From contig NZ_CP104263.1 in NCBI RefSeq assembly GCF_025244825.1, positions 3,224,001 through 3,288,000 on the forward strand: DNA of 64,000 bases, given 5' to 3'. The DNA comes from Arthrobacter jinronghuae (lineage in GTDB: Bacteria > Actinomycetota > Actinomycetes > Actinomycetales > Micrococcaceae). The first letter of the stretch is position 1, and each line of letters begins with the position of its first letter. The position numbers were made by a program, and so were the translations under genes. The notes under the pieces were generated by a model. That model saw only the letters and a program-made list of their open reading frames with translations, had not been told where the DNA came from and did not search any database. Shown one piece after another: positions 27,201 to 34,816 of this stretch.

Positions 27201-27696
27201 CTGCCTCATGCTGGCCGAGGACGGCCTCGCCCAGGAGGTTCATGTTCAGCCGGGTGTTGTCCTTGCGGATGCCGGCAATGGCCTTGCCCAGCTTCGCGTC
27301 CGTGGCGTCGACAATCAGGTGCCCGACCATTTCGCGCAGCACCTTGCGGGCGGCGGGAATGACAATCTGCGGGACCACGGGACCGAGGATGCCGCCGGCG
27401 CGCACAGCCGCGCGCATGTACCAGGGCAGGAAGCCGGGAACGCGGGGAGCCAGGGCGGCGAGGTTGCGGGCTGCCACGCGGATATCTTCGGGGCGCACGA
27501 CGCCGTCCACGAAGCCCACGGTGAAACCCAGGCCGTCCGGGTCCTTCAGGACGCCGGCCAGCTGCGCGGCAGAGGCGTCCACGGGGACGGCCGAGGCCTC
27601 GGTCAGCCAGCGGCGGACGAGGGCTACGGACTGCTCTGCCAGCTCGGCGCTGGGGGCGGCGTCGGCGGTGGCGCGGTCCTCAAAGATATCGGTCAT
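24232..27696 (-). CDS. putA: Bifunctional proline dehydrogenase / L-glutamate gamma-semialdehyde dehydrogenase
   Basis: A 1154-residue enzyme converting proline to glutamate in two steps with channelling of the semialdehyde. The FAD-dependent proline dehydrogenase barrel covers about 60-460 (VDYVSIKVSS, KVRVVKGANLPME, HNLFDVAFA). The NAD-dependent aldehyde dehydrogenase part covers about 490-980, with PWNFPVAIPAG, the catalytic Cys in GHAGQKCSAAS and PFGGWKKSAVG. A C-terminal extension of about 150 residues remains of unclear role. No N-terminal ribbon-helix-helix DNA-binding domain is present, so regulation must come from elsewhere, probably the divergent LysR gene. It is a separate transcription unit. 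Confidence 0.94.
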   Translation of the reverse strand: MTDIFEDRATADAAPSAELAEQSVALVRRWLTEASAVPVDASAAQLAGVLKDPDGLGFTVGFVDGVVRPEDIRVAARNLAALAPRVPGFLPWYMRAAVRAGGILGPVVPQIVIPAARKVLREMVGHLIVDATDAKLGKAIAGIRKDNTRLNMNLLGEAVLGQHEAARRLEGTHALLARDDVDYVSIKVSSTVAPHSPWAFNEAVQHVIESLTPLFRRAAQSPVKKFINLDMEEYKDLEMTMAVFTGILSQPEFKDLEAGIVLQAYLPDALSAMMRLQEFAAERRADGGAAIKVRVVKGANLPMEQVEASLHGWPLATWHTKADSDTNYKRVINYALHPDRIKNVRIGVAGHNLFDVAFAWLLAGERGVRDGIEFEMLLGMAAGQAEVVRRDVGSLLLYTPVVHPAEFDVAIAYLIRRLEEGASSENFMSAVFELADNEALFEREKLRFLASLENLDTAVPAPHRVQDRSLPAAAAATDSFDNTPDSDPSLPANQAWGRGILARVPGSDLGKAAVAAAAVGTEAELDAVINTAVTKGKAWGALSGAERAEVLHRAGEVLEARRADLMEVMAAETGKTLDQSDPEVSEAIDFAHYYAELARELDNVEGARFVPSRLTVVTPPWNFPVAIPAGSTLAALAAGSAVVIKPARQSARCGAVMVEALWEAGVPRDVLQFVQLGEKELGRQLISNPAVDRVILTGGYETAELFRSFRHDLPLLAETSGKNTVIVTPSADFDLAARDVAASAFGHAGQKCSAASLVILVGSVAKSPRFRNQLVDAVQSLKVGYPEDPTTQMGPVIEPAAGKLLRGLTELGEGEAWLLQPEQLDESGRLWSPGIRTGVRRGSEYHLTEYFGPILGVMTAETLEEAIDMANDIDYGLTAGLHSLEPAEMDVWLNRIQAGNLYVNRGITGAIVRRQPFGGWKKSAVGAGTKAGGPNYLIGLGNWEAVNGTSEAPAELPAAAPAARLIAAAESAGSAFTADDAAFLRRAANSDARAWNGEFGTAKDVSALSAERNVFRYVPVPVTVRLAEGQPAALLVRVLAAALTAGSAVSVSTAVDLPAGLRAVLTELGLQFRVQDDAAWLASAASLTSGRVRLIGGSVQALAEATGGTPDIAVYAQPVTESGRLELLPFLHEQAVSITAHRFGTPNFLSDALI

Positions 27697-27741
27697 GAGT
27701 TGGTGCTCTTTTCATCTAACAGGCAGTTATCCCCCCGGAGG

Positions 27742-27754
27742 TACTGACTCAGTA
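27742..27754. promoter_or_regulatory. Palindrome in the putA / lysR divergent control region
   Basis: TACTGACTCAGTA is a perfect 13-bp palindrome 46 nt upstream of the putA start and 83 nt from the LysR start. Direct copies of AATTAGA also occur at about 27770 and 27820. These are candidate binding sites for the LysR protein; no other gene uses this region. Confidence 0.4.
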
Positions 27755-27836
27755 TCCGCCTGTTGTTCAATTAGATAAAGCGATCTTTTCCGACCGATAC
27801 AGTTTGGTTCTGCTTACTAATTAGAAAGGTGCCCGC

Positions 27837-28742
27837 GTGCTCGATATCCGCCGGCTGCGGCTGCTGCGCGAACTCAAGGTCCGGGGCACGCTGGCATCCG
27901 TTGCCGCGGCCCTGAACTTCAGTCCGTCCTCGGTGTCGCAGCAGTTGGCACTGCTGGAGAACGAGGTAGGGGTGCCCCTGCTGCGCAAGACCGGACGCCG
28001 GGTCACCCTCACACCGCAGGCCGAAATCCTGGTGGACCACGCCGCCGGGATCCTCGACGCCATGGAGCGGGCGGAAGCGGATCTGGCCGAGTCCCTGACC
28101 ACCGTGACGGGAACGGTCCGGGTGGCCGTCTTCCAGTCAGCGGCACTGGCCCTGATGCCCGATGCCCTCACCATCCTGGGGCGGGACTATCCCGAGGTGC
28201 GGATCGAAATGACCCAGCGCGAACCCGAAACCGCACTGTATGAAACCTGGGCCCGGGATTTCGACCTGGTGATCGCCGAACAGTACCCCGGGCATGCCGC
28301 ACCCCGGCATCCCGGCCTGGACCGCGTGCAGCTCACCACGGATGCCATCCATCTGGCGGTGCCCGCCGAGTCCCTGGGCGGCGGGGACATCCGTTCCATC
28401 GCGGACACCGCCTCCCGAGCCTGGGTGATGGAACCCCGCGGCGCGGCCTCCCGGCATTGGGCGGAGCAGGCGTGCCGGCAGGCCGGGTTCGAGCCGGACG
28501 TCCGCTATGAAACGGCCGACCTGCAGGCGCAGATCCGGCTGATCGAGTCCGGCAACGCCGTCGGCCTCATGCCGGAGCTGGTGTGGACGGGCCGCACACC
28601 GACGGTCCGGCTGCTGGATCTGCCGGGCCGGCCGCGGCGGACCATCTTCACATCGGTCCGGGAAGCGGGGAGCCAGCGTCCAGCCATCCTCGCGTGCCGG
28701 GAGGTCCTGGAGCGGACGGCCCGGCTGCTGTCCTCCGCGTAG
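27837..28742 (+). CDS. LysR-family regulator, probable putA regulator
   Basis: A 301-residue regulator starting at GTG 27837 behind AAAGGTG. The N-terminal winged helix (1-62) has the LysR pattern LASVAAALNFSPSSVSQQLALLENEVGVPLLRKT in pieces, and a coiled linker and periplasmic-binding-like sensor domain follow (about 90-295). Its divergent position, 140 nt from putA, suggests proline-dependent control of that gene, as divergent LysR genes usually regulate their neighbour. The ligand is inferred, not seen. Confidence 0.88.
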   Translation: MLDIRRLRLLRELKVRGTLASVAAALNFSPSSVSQQLALLENEVGVPLLRKTGRRVTLTPQAEILVDHAAGILDAMERAEADLAESLTTVTGTVRVAVFQSAALALMPDALTILGRDYPEVRIEMTQREPETALYETWARDFDLVIAEQYPGHAAPRHPGLDRVQLTTDAIHLAVPAESLGGGDIRSIADTASRAWVMEPRGAASRHWAEQACRQAGFEPDVRYETADLQAQIRLIESGNAVGLMPELVWTGRTPTVRLLDLPGRPRRTIFTSVREAGSQRPAILACREVLERTARLLSSA

Positions 28743-28763
28743 GGGCGTGCGGGTTGGGTGGGG

Positions 28764-28881
28764 ATTCTCCCTGCCGGTTTGGGATTCTTCTGCCAGTTGT
28801 GGGGTCTCCTGCCGGTTTGGGACATCCCTCCGCTGCGCTGTGGCAGGGTTTTCCCAACCCGGTCTATTTGACCCAAACCGG
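28764..28881. repeat. 19-bp direct repeats with inverted partner
   Basis: Three copies of a 15-base unit at exactly 19-bp spacing lie at 28770-28784, 28789-28803 and 28808-28822; the first and third are identical (CCTGCCGGTTTGGGA) and the middle differs at a few bases. CCCAAACCGG at 28872-28881 is the inverse of CCGGTTTGGG at 28812-28821, so a long hairpin can form. The array lies between two converging genes; it could be a terminator or part of a repeat family. Confidence 0.55.
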
Positions 28882-28936
28882 AGGGTTCAAGCCCGCGTAT
28901 GCCAGCGACCGCCGATGTGCCCACCGCATTACCGCC

Positions 28937-29752
28937 CTATTGCGGTTCCTCAGGTCCCGGCTTCACGCCGGACCAGCTGGCGGCACCCCCGGCGTCGGGA
29001 AAGAGGGTTGCCTTCATGGCGCGGTCCCCGGCCACGCCGCCCGGAACGTAGTAAGACAACAGGTCAGGAACGTTGGGGTCGTATGGCGCGTAGAGTCCCG
29101 GCGCCAGTGCAACCACCAGCCCGTCAACGAGCTTGCTGTCGAACCAGCCGGCCACCCGATAGTCCACAGAGGCGGCGTTCACGATCAGTGGGTAGCCCGG
29201 GAACGCGGCGCTGGCCTCGGCCGCTTTGGACGGGGCAGACGCATCGGGTGACGCGCCGGCGTCGCTGGCCGTGACCTCGTAGGGCGCGCACTGGGCGAGG
29301 ATCTCCGATACAGCGTTTCTCCAGGCGTAGATATCGAAGTGCCAGGCGGAACCGGAGTCCCCGGCCACCGGTATGACGCTTTCAATCGGGGCCGACAACT
29401 CCTTTAGCAGGACGTCCATCCCCTCCGGGGCGCTGTCGGCTATACCGCGGACTTCCGTGTTGAGCGCGTTTGCACCCGTACCGTCGGAGCCCTCGAAGCC
29501 GAACGTTGAACCGTTGTCTTTCACGAAGTAGATGGCCCGATAGAGGGGGCCGTTACCCTCGGTCCCTAGGAGCTTGCGGCACGTTCCCTCTGCCGAGTCC
29601 AGTGCCACCGTCTCGGCGGTTGACCCGGCAGCTGCCGCGGCGGAAGCAGGGGCGGAGGCACCGGCGGAGGCAGGTCCGGGCTCCGCTGCTTCCGCGCCGC
29701 AGCCGGTGACGAACAGCAGGGCCAAGGCCGGAATGGCTGCGGTTTTTTTCAT
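28937..29752 (-). CDS. Hypothetical lipoprotein
   Basis: A 271-residue secreted lipoprotein from ATG 29752, behind GGGGGAA. Signal MKKTAAIPALALLFVTGC ends with lipobox VTGC (Cys18), then an Ala/Ser/Pro-rich spacer of about 30 residues. The mature domain contains two Cys (TCRKLLGTE and QCAPYEV) that could pair. The layout resembles small actinobacterial lipoproteins of unknown role, including the one at 10515, though I see no clear sequence match between them. It stands alone and faces the repeat island. Confidence 0.7.
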   Translation of the reverse strand: MKKTAAIPALALLFVTGCGAEAAEPGPASAGASAPASAAAAAGSTAETVALDSAEGTCRKLLGTEGNGPLYRAIYFVKDNGSTFGFEGSDGTGANALNTEVRGIADSAPEGMDVLLKELSAPIESVIPVAGDSGSAWHFDIYAWRNAVSEILAQCAPYEVTASDAGASPDASAPSKAAEASAAFPGYPLIVNAASVDYRVAGWFDSKLVDGLVVALAPGLYAPYDPNVPDLLSYYVPGGVAGDRAMKATLFPDAGGAASWSGVKPGPEEPQ

Positions 29753-29965
29753 GGTTCCCCCGGGACTTCGTGGACAGTTGCCCCAACCTAGCACCTGCAT
29801 CGGACCGGCGGGGTTTTTGGTCCCGCTGCGGAGCCGGGCTTCGGATTCATAGTGCAGCAGATGCTGCCTGTTGAGGGGTCAGGCTGCGTCTACTGCACTA
29901 TGAATGTCGGGACCGTGGGCTTGGGCCGCCGTCGGGCTTCGACCGGGGTGCCGGGCTCCAGTCGG

Positions 29966-30217
29966 GCCGGCATCGGACAGAGGATCCCACCACGTGGTGC
30001 CGTTGTGGCTGATGGGGTCCCACGAGGCAACAGCCGCCCCACCCTGTGGGACGCTGTGCCGGCAGCGGACAGAGGATCCCACCCGGTGGTGCTGTTGTGC
30101 CAGATAGGGTCCCACGAGGCAACAGCAACCCCACCCTGTGGGACGCTGTGCCGGCAGCGGACAGAGGGATCCCACCCGGTGGTGCTGTTGTGGCGGATGG
30201 GGCCCCACAAGAACTGC
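29966..30217. repeat. 92-bp tandem repeat array (2.7 units)
   Basis: Units begin with GCCGGCAKCGGACAGAGG at 29966, 30058 and 30150, an exact 92-bp period. Each holds a CACC/GGTG palindrome (a perfect CACCACGTGGTG in the first), a stem between GCTGTTG and CAACAGC, and a GTCCCAC/GTGGGAC pair. The last unit breaks off after about 68 bp. The units are nearly identical, so the duplication is recent or maintained. Confidence 0.85.
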
Positions 30218-30243
30218 GGATGTTCCAGTCCGCACAACTCATC

Positions 30244-30300
30244 CACTGAGCAGTTAATGGGGTTATGGCCGCTCCATAAGCCCGTTATCTGCTCAACAGA
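30244..30300. repeat. Long hairpin repeat, copy B
   Basis: TGAGCAGTTAATGGG (30247-30261) pairs with CCCGTTATCTGCTCA (30281-30295), and the stem continues through TTATGG and CCATAA to a 5-nt CCGCT loop. About 60 bp including the preceding ACAACTCAT are repeated with few changes at 30490. Same family as 5444-5500. Confidence 0.8.
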
Positions 30301-30353
30301 TGCGGGAACGCCGCCGCTAAGCCCGTTATCTGCTCAACAGATGCGGGAACGCC
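30281..30353. repeat. 41-bp tandem duplication of the hairpin right arm
   Basis: CCCGTTATCTGCTCAACAGA starts at 30281 and again at 30322, followed in both by TGCGGGAACGCC. The second copy lacks its own left arm, so only one can pair with the hairpin at 30247. Confidence 0.75.
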
Positions 30354-30362
30354 CGGCCCGGG

Positions 30363-30468
30363 GCCGGCAGCGGACAGAGGATCCCACCCGGTGGTGCTGT
30401 TGTGCCAGATAGGGTCCCACGAGGCAACAGCAGCCCCACCCTGTGGGATGCTGTGCTGGCACTGCGGA
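30363..30468. repeat. Separate copy of the 92-bp unit
   Basis: The unit restarts at 30363 (GCCGGCAGCGGACAGAGG) and runs to about 30454 with few changes from units two and three, then is followed again by the ACAACTCAT plus hairpin module. The whole unit-plus-hairpin block therefore occurs twice in this island. Confidence 0.8.
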
Positions 30469-30489
30469 GCGGCAGCCTACACAACTCAT

Positions 30490-30548
30490 CTACTGAGCAG
30501 TTAATGGGGTTATGACCGCTCCATAAGCCCGTTATCTGCTCACTAGTT
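30490..30548. repeat. Long hairpin repeat, copy C
   Basis: CTACTGAGCAG (30490-30500) pairs with CTGCTCACTAG (30537-30547) with one mismatch, enclosing the same GTTAATGGGG and CCCGTTAT arms as copy B. Further degenerate pieces follow to about 30650. Confidence 0.8.
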
Positions 30549-30757
30549 GCAGGAACCCCGCGGATAAGCCCGTTCAATAGATCCGGGAGCCCCGCGCAAA
30601 GTGCGGGCCGTCCGCAGAAACCCCATCGTCTGCTCAATAGCCCCGGCCAGCGGAGCAACAAAGCAGCCCCCGACCGGACACAGCAAAACGGCGGACCCCG
30701 GAAACCCGGGACCCGCCGTCGTGCTGATGAAGCCGTCGTACGTTGAAGAGCTAGGAC

Positions 30758-31723
30758 CTAGCGGCGGCTGCCGCCGGACCCGGACCCGCCGGACCCCGAC
30801 CCCGAGGACCCCGAAGACCCCGACCCGCCGGACTTTTTCCCGTGGGAGGAGGAATCGTTGACGTCCGTGTCGATCTGCTCCTTGCGGACCTCTTCGGAAA
30901 CGCTCTCGGTGCCGCTCACCGTCTCGGTGTCCAGGCGAACGCGTTCCACCGGCTCGGTGTGCTTGGAAACCACAGCTTCCTCGGCGTGGAGCGTCACCTC
31001 GTGCTCGTCTTCGCTGAGTTCGACACCTGACAGGGCATCCCCCGCATTGGCGTCCGTGATGGGCTCCCGCTCGATCCGCACTTCCTCGTGGCTGACCGGC
31101 ACCTGCTTGGTGACGGTCTCCGTCACGATGTACTTGCGCAGCCGGGCCTTACCCACAGCGCGGTTCTCGGTGCCGACGTTGAGTCGCTCCTCCGAACGGG
31201 TCATCGCGTCGTCCCCGCTGGATCCCGAACCGGAGGAACCGGAGGACGAGGAAAGGCCGGACGTGCCGCTGCTGCTGGAGGTTCCGGATGTCTGGCTCTC
31301 CGACACCGTGGAGGTGCCGCTGCTCATGTCACTGCCCCGCATGCCGCTGTCCCGCGTCTCGGTAATGGTGTCGGTTTCCGAAACGGATTCCGAAGAACCG
31401 TCGTCGTAACTGAAGCCGTAGTACCGGTAGAGCGTGACTTCCTCATCGGGGCTGATCGAACCGTCGCTTTCAATGTGCGGCGCGTTCTTGACCTCTTCCT
31501 TGGAGTAGGGCACCAGGACGTCGGCGCCCTCGACGGTTGCCTCACTGAGGGGGATAAACGTTTCCGACGTGCCGAAGAGGCCGGTGTTCACGGTGACCCA
31601 TGCCGGTTCGTCGGTCTGGTCGTCCAGGTAGAAGGTACCAACGGAACCGATTCGGTCACCGTTCGAGCCAACTACACTGCCCGAACCGCTCATGAGTCCT
31701 TCGACCTGCTGATTCGTGATCAT
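30758..31723 (-). CDS. PRC-barrel and DUF2382 domain stress protein
   Basis: A 321-residue soluble protein. Residues about 1-80 form a PRC-barrel (VVGSNGDRIGSVGTFYLDD, then WVTVNTGLFG). A Ser/Gly/Thr-rich linker spans about 108-175. Residues about 178-290 form a YsnF-type DUF2382 domain with the pattern EERLNVGTENRAVGKARLRK and ETVTKQVPVSHEEVRIEREP. The tail from 297 is Gly/Ser-rich. Relatives are abundant in desiccation- or general-stress-tolerant bacteria, but the molecular role is not settled. GAGGAGAA stands 7 nt before ATG 31723. No operon partners. Confidence 0.87.
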   Translation of the reverse strand: MITNQQVEGLMSGSGSVVGSNGDRIGSVGTFYLDDQTDEPAWVTVNTGLFGTSETFIPLSEATVEGADVLVPYSKEEVKNAPHIESDGSISPDEEVTLYRYYGFSYDDGSSESVSETDTITETRDSGMRGSDMSSGTSTVSESQTSGTSSSSGTSGLSSSSGSSGSGSSGDDAMTRSEERLNVGTENRAVGKARLRKYIVTETVTKQVPVSHEEVRIEREPITDANAGDALSGVELSEDEHEVTLHAEEAVVSKHTEPVERVRLDTETVSGTESVSEEVRKEQIDTDVNDSSSHGKKSGGSGSSGSSGSGSGGSGSGGSRR

Positions 31724-31939
31724 CTTGTTCTCCTCGCGACAGCGAATCCGCCGAATCGGTTGACCGACGGTGATTCACCACCGGCCTGTTCGGAGACAGA
31801 CGACGAGGCGGTCGGTATCCGCCTGCGGCTCCGGGCCGGCTGGTTGACTGGTGAGGAACCTGGCATGCATACCAAGCCCACTTACAATTCCAGCCCTCCG
31901 CCGGATACCCGTCAATAGGTACTTACTGCGAGGAGGGGA

Positions 31940-33628
31940 CTACGCGTCCTGCAGCAGGGCGTCCCGCACCTGGCGGCGCAGCACCTTGCCCAGCATGGAC
32001 TTGGGCAGGTCCTCGATGACCACGATCTTCCGCGGCACCTTGTAAGGCGTGAGCCGCTCACGGCAGTAGGCGCGCAGAGCTGCTTCATCGAGCTCGGCAC
32101 CTTCCTGCAGGACGACGGCGGCCACCACCTGCTCGCCGCCGTCGGCCCGGGGCAGGCCCACCACGGCGGCGTCGAGGATGTGCTGGTGGGTGCGCAGCAC
32201 GTCCTCGACCTCCGACGGCGAAACGTTGAAACCGCCGGTGATGATGAGTTCCTTGCGGCGGTCCACCACCTTCACGAAGCCGTCCTCATCGACGGTGACA
32301 ATGTCGCCGGTCCGCAGCCAGCCGCCGTCGAGCAGCACCTCCGCTGTGTCCTCGGGGTTGTTCCAGTAACCGGCGAAGACCTGCGGCCCGCGGACCAGGA
32401 GCTCGCCGGCGGCGCCGGGTTCGACGTCGTTCACCGGGTTTTCCGGGTCCACCACGCGCATCTCGGTGCTGGGGAACGGAACACCGATGGTGCCGTTGCG
32501 GCGCGATTCGGCGAAGGGGTTGCCCAGGGCCACCGGAGAGGATTCGGTCAGGCCGTACCCCTCGACCAGCAGACCGCCGGAGACCTCTTCCCAGAGCTTC
32601 ACCGTGGCGGCCGGGAGGGTCATGGCCCCGGAAATGGCGTAGCGGATGGTGGACAGGTCCACGCCGCGCTTCTTCGACTCGTGCGCGGTCTTTTCGTAGA
32701 TCGGCGGGACGGCGCAGAAGACGGTGGGCTTGGATTTCTTCGCGGCGGACAGGACCAGATCCACGTCGAACTTGGGGAACAAGACGAGCCGCGACCCGGT
32801 GAGGACGGAGAAGGTCAGGTAGAGGGTGAGGCCGAAGGCGTGGAACATGGGCAGCACGCCGTAAATGACTTCCTTGCCCTCCTGCGCGCCGTGCATCCAG
32901 GCCTTGCCCTGCAACGCGTTGGACCGCAGGTTGTAATGCGTCAGCATGACGCCCTTGGGGATGCCGGTGGTGCCCGAGGTGTACTGCAGGGCCGCCAGGT
33001 CGGAAACGGACGGGCGGGGGTGGTCCGCGGACAGCGGAGCGTTGTCGAGCAGTTCCTCCCAGGACATGGTGCGCTCGGTCTTGGCGGTCAGGCCCGCGCG
33101 GGTGCGCCGCAGGGAGGGAACCGGAAGGGCCAGTGCCATCCGCTTGATCCGCGGCATCGCCTTGGTGATGTTCACGGCCACGATGGTTTCCACGGCCACG
33201 TCGCCGGGGAAATCCTGCACCTTCTCCACTGCCTTGTCCCAGACGATGGCCACCTTGGCGCCGTGGTTCTCGAACTGGTGGCGCAGCTCGCGCTCCGTGT
33301 AGAGCGGGTTGTGGCCGACGACGACGGCGCCCAGCCGGAGCACGGCGTAGAACGCGATGAGGTACTGCGGGCAGTTGGGGAGGATGACCGCCACCCGGTG
33401 GCCCTTCCGCACGCCCAGCTTGCGCAGGCCTTCGGCGGCCCGGTTGATCCGGTCCCCCAGGTCCTTGTAGGTGGTTTCAGCGCCGAAGAATTCCAGGGCC
33501 ACCTTGCTGCCGAACCGCTCCACGGCGTCTTCCATCATGGCGGTGAGGGATTCGGTGGGCAGCTCAATCTGCGCGGGAACGCCGGGCTGGTAGTTCTTGA
33601 CCCAATGCGGTTCCAGGGCAGCGGACAT
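31940..33628 (-). CDS. Long-chain-fatty-acid--CoA ligase
   Basis: A 562-residue ANL enzyme from ATG 33628, preceded by AAGGAGA; an in-frame start 30 nt upstream lacks this. The phosphate loop YTSGTTGIPKG is near residue 215, the motif GYGLTESSP near 370, the hinge TGDIVTVDEDGFVKVVDRRK follows and the catalytic Lys is in PKSMLGKVLRR at the C-terminus. It resembles FadD-type enzymes that activate fatty acids for beta-oxidation or lipid synthesis. Single-gene unit. Confidence 0.88.
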   Translation of the reverse strand: MSAALEPHWVKNYQPGVPAQIELPTESLTAMMEDAVERFGSKVALEFFGAETTYKDLGDRINRAAEGLRKLGVRKGHRVAVILPNCPQYLIAFYAVLRLGAVVVGHNPLYTERELRHQFENHGAKVAIVWDKAVEKVQDFPGDVAVETIVAVNITKAMPRIKRMALALPVPSLRRTRAGLTAKTERTMSWEELLDNAPLSADHPRPSVSDLAALQYTSGTTGIPKGVMLTHYNLRSNALQGKAWMHGAQEGKEVIYGVLPMFHAFGLTLYLTFSVLTGSRLVLFPKFDVDLVLSAAKKSKPTVFCAVPPIYEKTAHESKKRGVDLSTIRYAISGAMTLPAATVKLWEEVSGGLLVEGYGLTESSPVALGNPFAESRRNGTIGVPFPSTEMRVVDPENPVNDVEPGAAGELLVRGPQVFAGYWNNPEDTAEVLLDGGWLRTGDIVTVDEDGFVKVVDRRKELIITGGFNVSPSEVEDVLRTHQHILDAAVVGLPRADGGEQVVAAVVLQEGAELDEAALRAYCRERLTPYKVPRKIVVIEDLPKSMLGKVLRRQVRDALLQDA

Positions 33629-33709
33629 GGCGGTCTCCTTCAGGTTGGGCAATACCACGACTATATCGAGGCCGCAGCCCTGTGGATAAAAAAGTTGAGC
33701 CGCACCACG

Positions 33710-34675
33710 CTATTCCGCGGCCGGCACCAGGGACGCCAGATACCGGGCCAGGGCGCGGGGCGCGGACCGCGGAGCCACTGCTTCGATGGCGGCGTTGTAG
33801 TTGGTGTTCGTGTTGACGTCATAGGTCAGCAGCCGGCCGTCGGCGGCCTCGATGAACTCTATGCCGCAGACCTCCAACCGGTTCCGGCGGGCGAACTCCA
33901 AATACTTGCCGATTACCGGGTGGTCGAAGTCCTCGCGCAGGCTGAACAGCTGGGTGTCCGCGTCCGGTGCAATGGTGGCGCCGGGCGGCATGATCGGCTT
34001 GCCGGTGGACGGGTCGATGGCGCAGGCATCGGCCGGGCAGAGCTGGAAGCCCCCGCGGGCCGTGTCCGCCTTGATGGCATAGACGAATTCCCCGCCCACA
34101 ATCTCCGCCCGCGTAATGAAGGGTTCGGCCGCAACAATGTATTCCTGGATCAGGGTGATGCCGTCCGCAGGCTCCTCGAACTCCTCCGACGCCACGTAGT
34201 CCGCCAGTTCCCCGTGGGATTCGAACTTCCGCACCCCGAGGCCCTTGCCGCCCTGGTTGTGCTTGGTGATGAACGGTGCGGGGAATTCCTTGGCCGCGGC
34301 CAGGATCTGGTGGCGCCCGACGGCGGCCACGGTGCGCGGGGTGTCGATGCCCGCGGCACGCAGGGCGGTCAGCTGGTCCACCTTGCTCATTTCCAGTTCC
34401 AGCACCCGGCGGCCGTTGACCGTGCGCCGTCCATGCGCTTCCAGCCAGGACAGCACCGCCCGGGCGTAGTCCTTGGACAACCCGTGGTCCCGGGTGTGCG
34501 AGGAGGCGCTGATCCGAGACCAGAAAATCCCCTCCGGCGGCACCGAGTCCAGATCCAGGACGCCGTCCGTCAGCAGCCATTCCTCCACATGCACGCCTTC
34601 GGCCTCAAAGGCGCGGGCAAAGGGCGGGAACCATTCGGGATTCTCATGCAGGGCATAGACCGTGGGGGTGCTCAT
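33710..34675 (-). CDS. ATP-grasp (RimK-like) ligase
   Basis: A 321-residue protein with an ATP-grasp core: an N-terminal domain with SVPPEGIFWSRISASSHTRD, the ATP-lid region PFITKHNQGGKGLGVRKFES at about 135-155, and the Mg-binding C-terminal part with EVCGIEFIEAADGRLLTYDVNTN cut across about 260-285. Such enzymes join a carboxylate to an amine or thiol through an acyl phosphate. ATG 34675 is preferred over a GTG 15 nt upstream for its spacing. A 16-bp perfect palindrome lies 122 nt upstream. Substrate unknown. Confidence 0.78.
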   Translation of the reverse strand: MSTPTVYALHENPEWFPPFARAFEAEGVHVEEWLLTDGVLDLDSVPPEGIFWSRISASSHTRDHGLSKDYARAVLSWLEAHGRRTVNGRRVLELEMSKVDQLTALRAAGIDTPRTVAAVGRHQILAAAKEFPAPFITKHNQGGKGLGVRKFESHGELADYVASEEFEEPADGITLIQEYIVAAEPFITRAEIVGGEFVYAIKADTARGGFQLCPADACAIDPSTGKPIMPPGATIAPDADTQLFSLREDFDHPVIGKYLEFARRNRLEVCGIEFIEAADGRLLTYDVNTNTNYNAAIEAVAPRSAPRALARYLASLVPAAE

Positions 34676-34796
34676 GGGACTCGCTTTCACCGGTTTCGTC
34701 GTCGGCCCGGGCAGGGCCGGGGATACAAAGCCACCCTAGGGCCGGCGGGGAAACCGCGCCAGCTTCCATGACGCGCGGCAACAAGGGCCCAGACGC

Positions 34797-34812
34797 TGCA
34801 CCGCGCGGTGCA
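34797..34812. promoter_or_regulatory. 16-bp perfect palindrome
   Basis: TGCACCGCGCGGTGCA lies 4 nt beyond the esterase stop and upstream of the ATP-grasp gene. It may be a regulator site for the ATP-grasp gene or part of a transcription stop for the esterase. Confidence 0.35.
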
Positions 34813-34816
34813 GACA

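Larger units (their letters stand above)
29753..30757. other. Intergenic repeat island
   Basis: About 1 kb without a supported gene. Reading frames stay open on both strands between 29879 and 30246 only because the sequence is built of near-identical 92-bp units; the translations are repetitive and match nothing I know. The stretch contains the tandem units, two long hairpin elements, a 41-bp tandem duplication and degenerate pieces of the hairpin up to about 30650. See the separate entries. Confidence 0.75.

Noticed and set aside
25456..27747. A 763-codon open frame antisense to putA
   Set aside because: It is the complement of a strongly conserved gene in high-GC DNA, where stop codons are rare on the opposite strand; the translation is Gly/His/Arg-rich with no family features.
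29879..30246. Several overlapping 110-120-codon frames on both strands
   Set aside because: They arise from the 92-bp repeat units, whose length is not a multiple of three, so the same bases are read in different frames with no consistent protein.
29966..30468. CRISPR array
   Set aside because: The 92-bp units are contiguous and nearly identical throughout, with no short repeat separated by unique spacers and no cas genes nearby.
32180..34771. An 863-codon open frame antisense to the acyl-CoA ligase and ATP-grasp genes
   Set aside because: It spans two clear genes and their gap on the other strand and has no ribosome site or recognisable domain.
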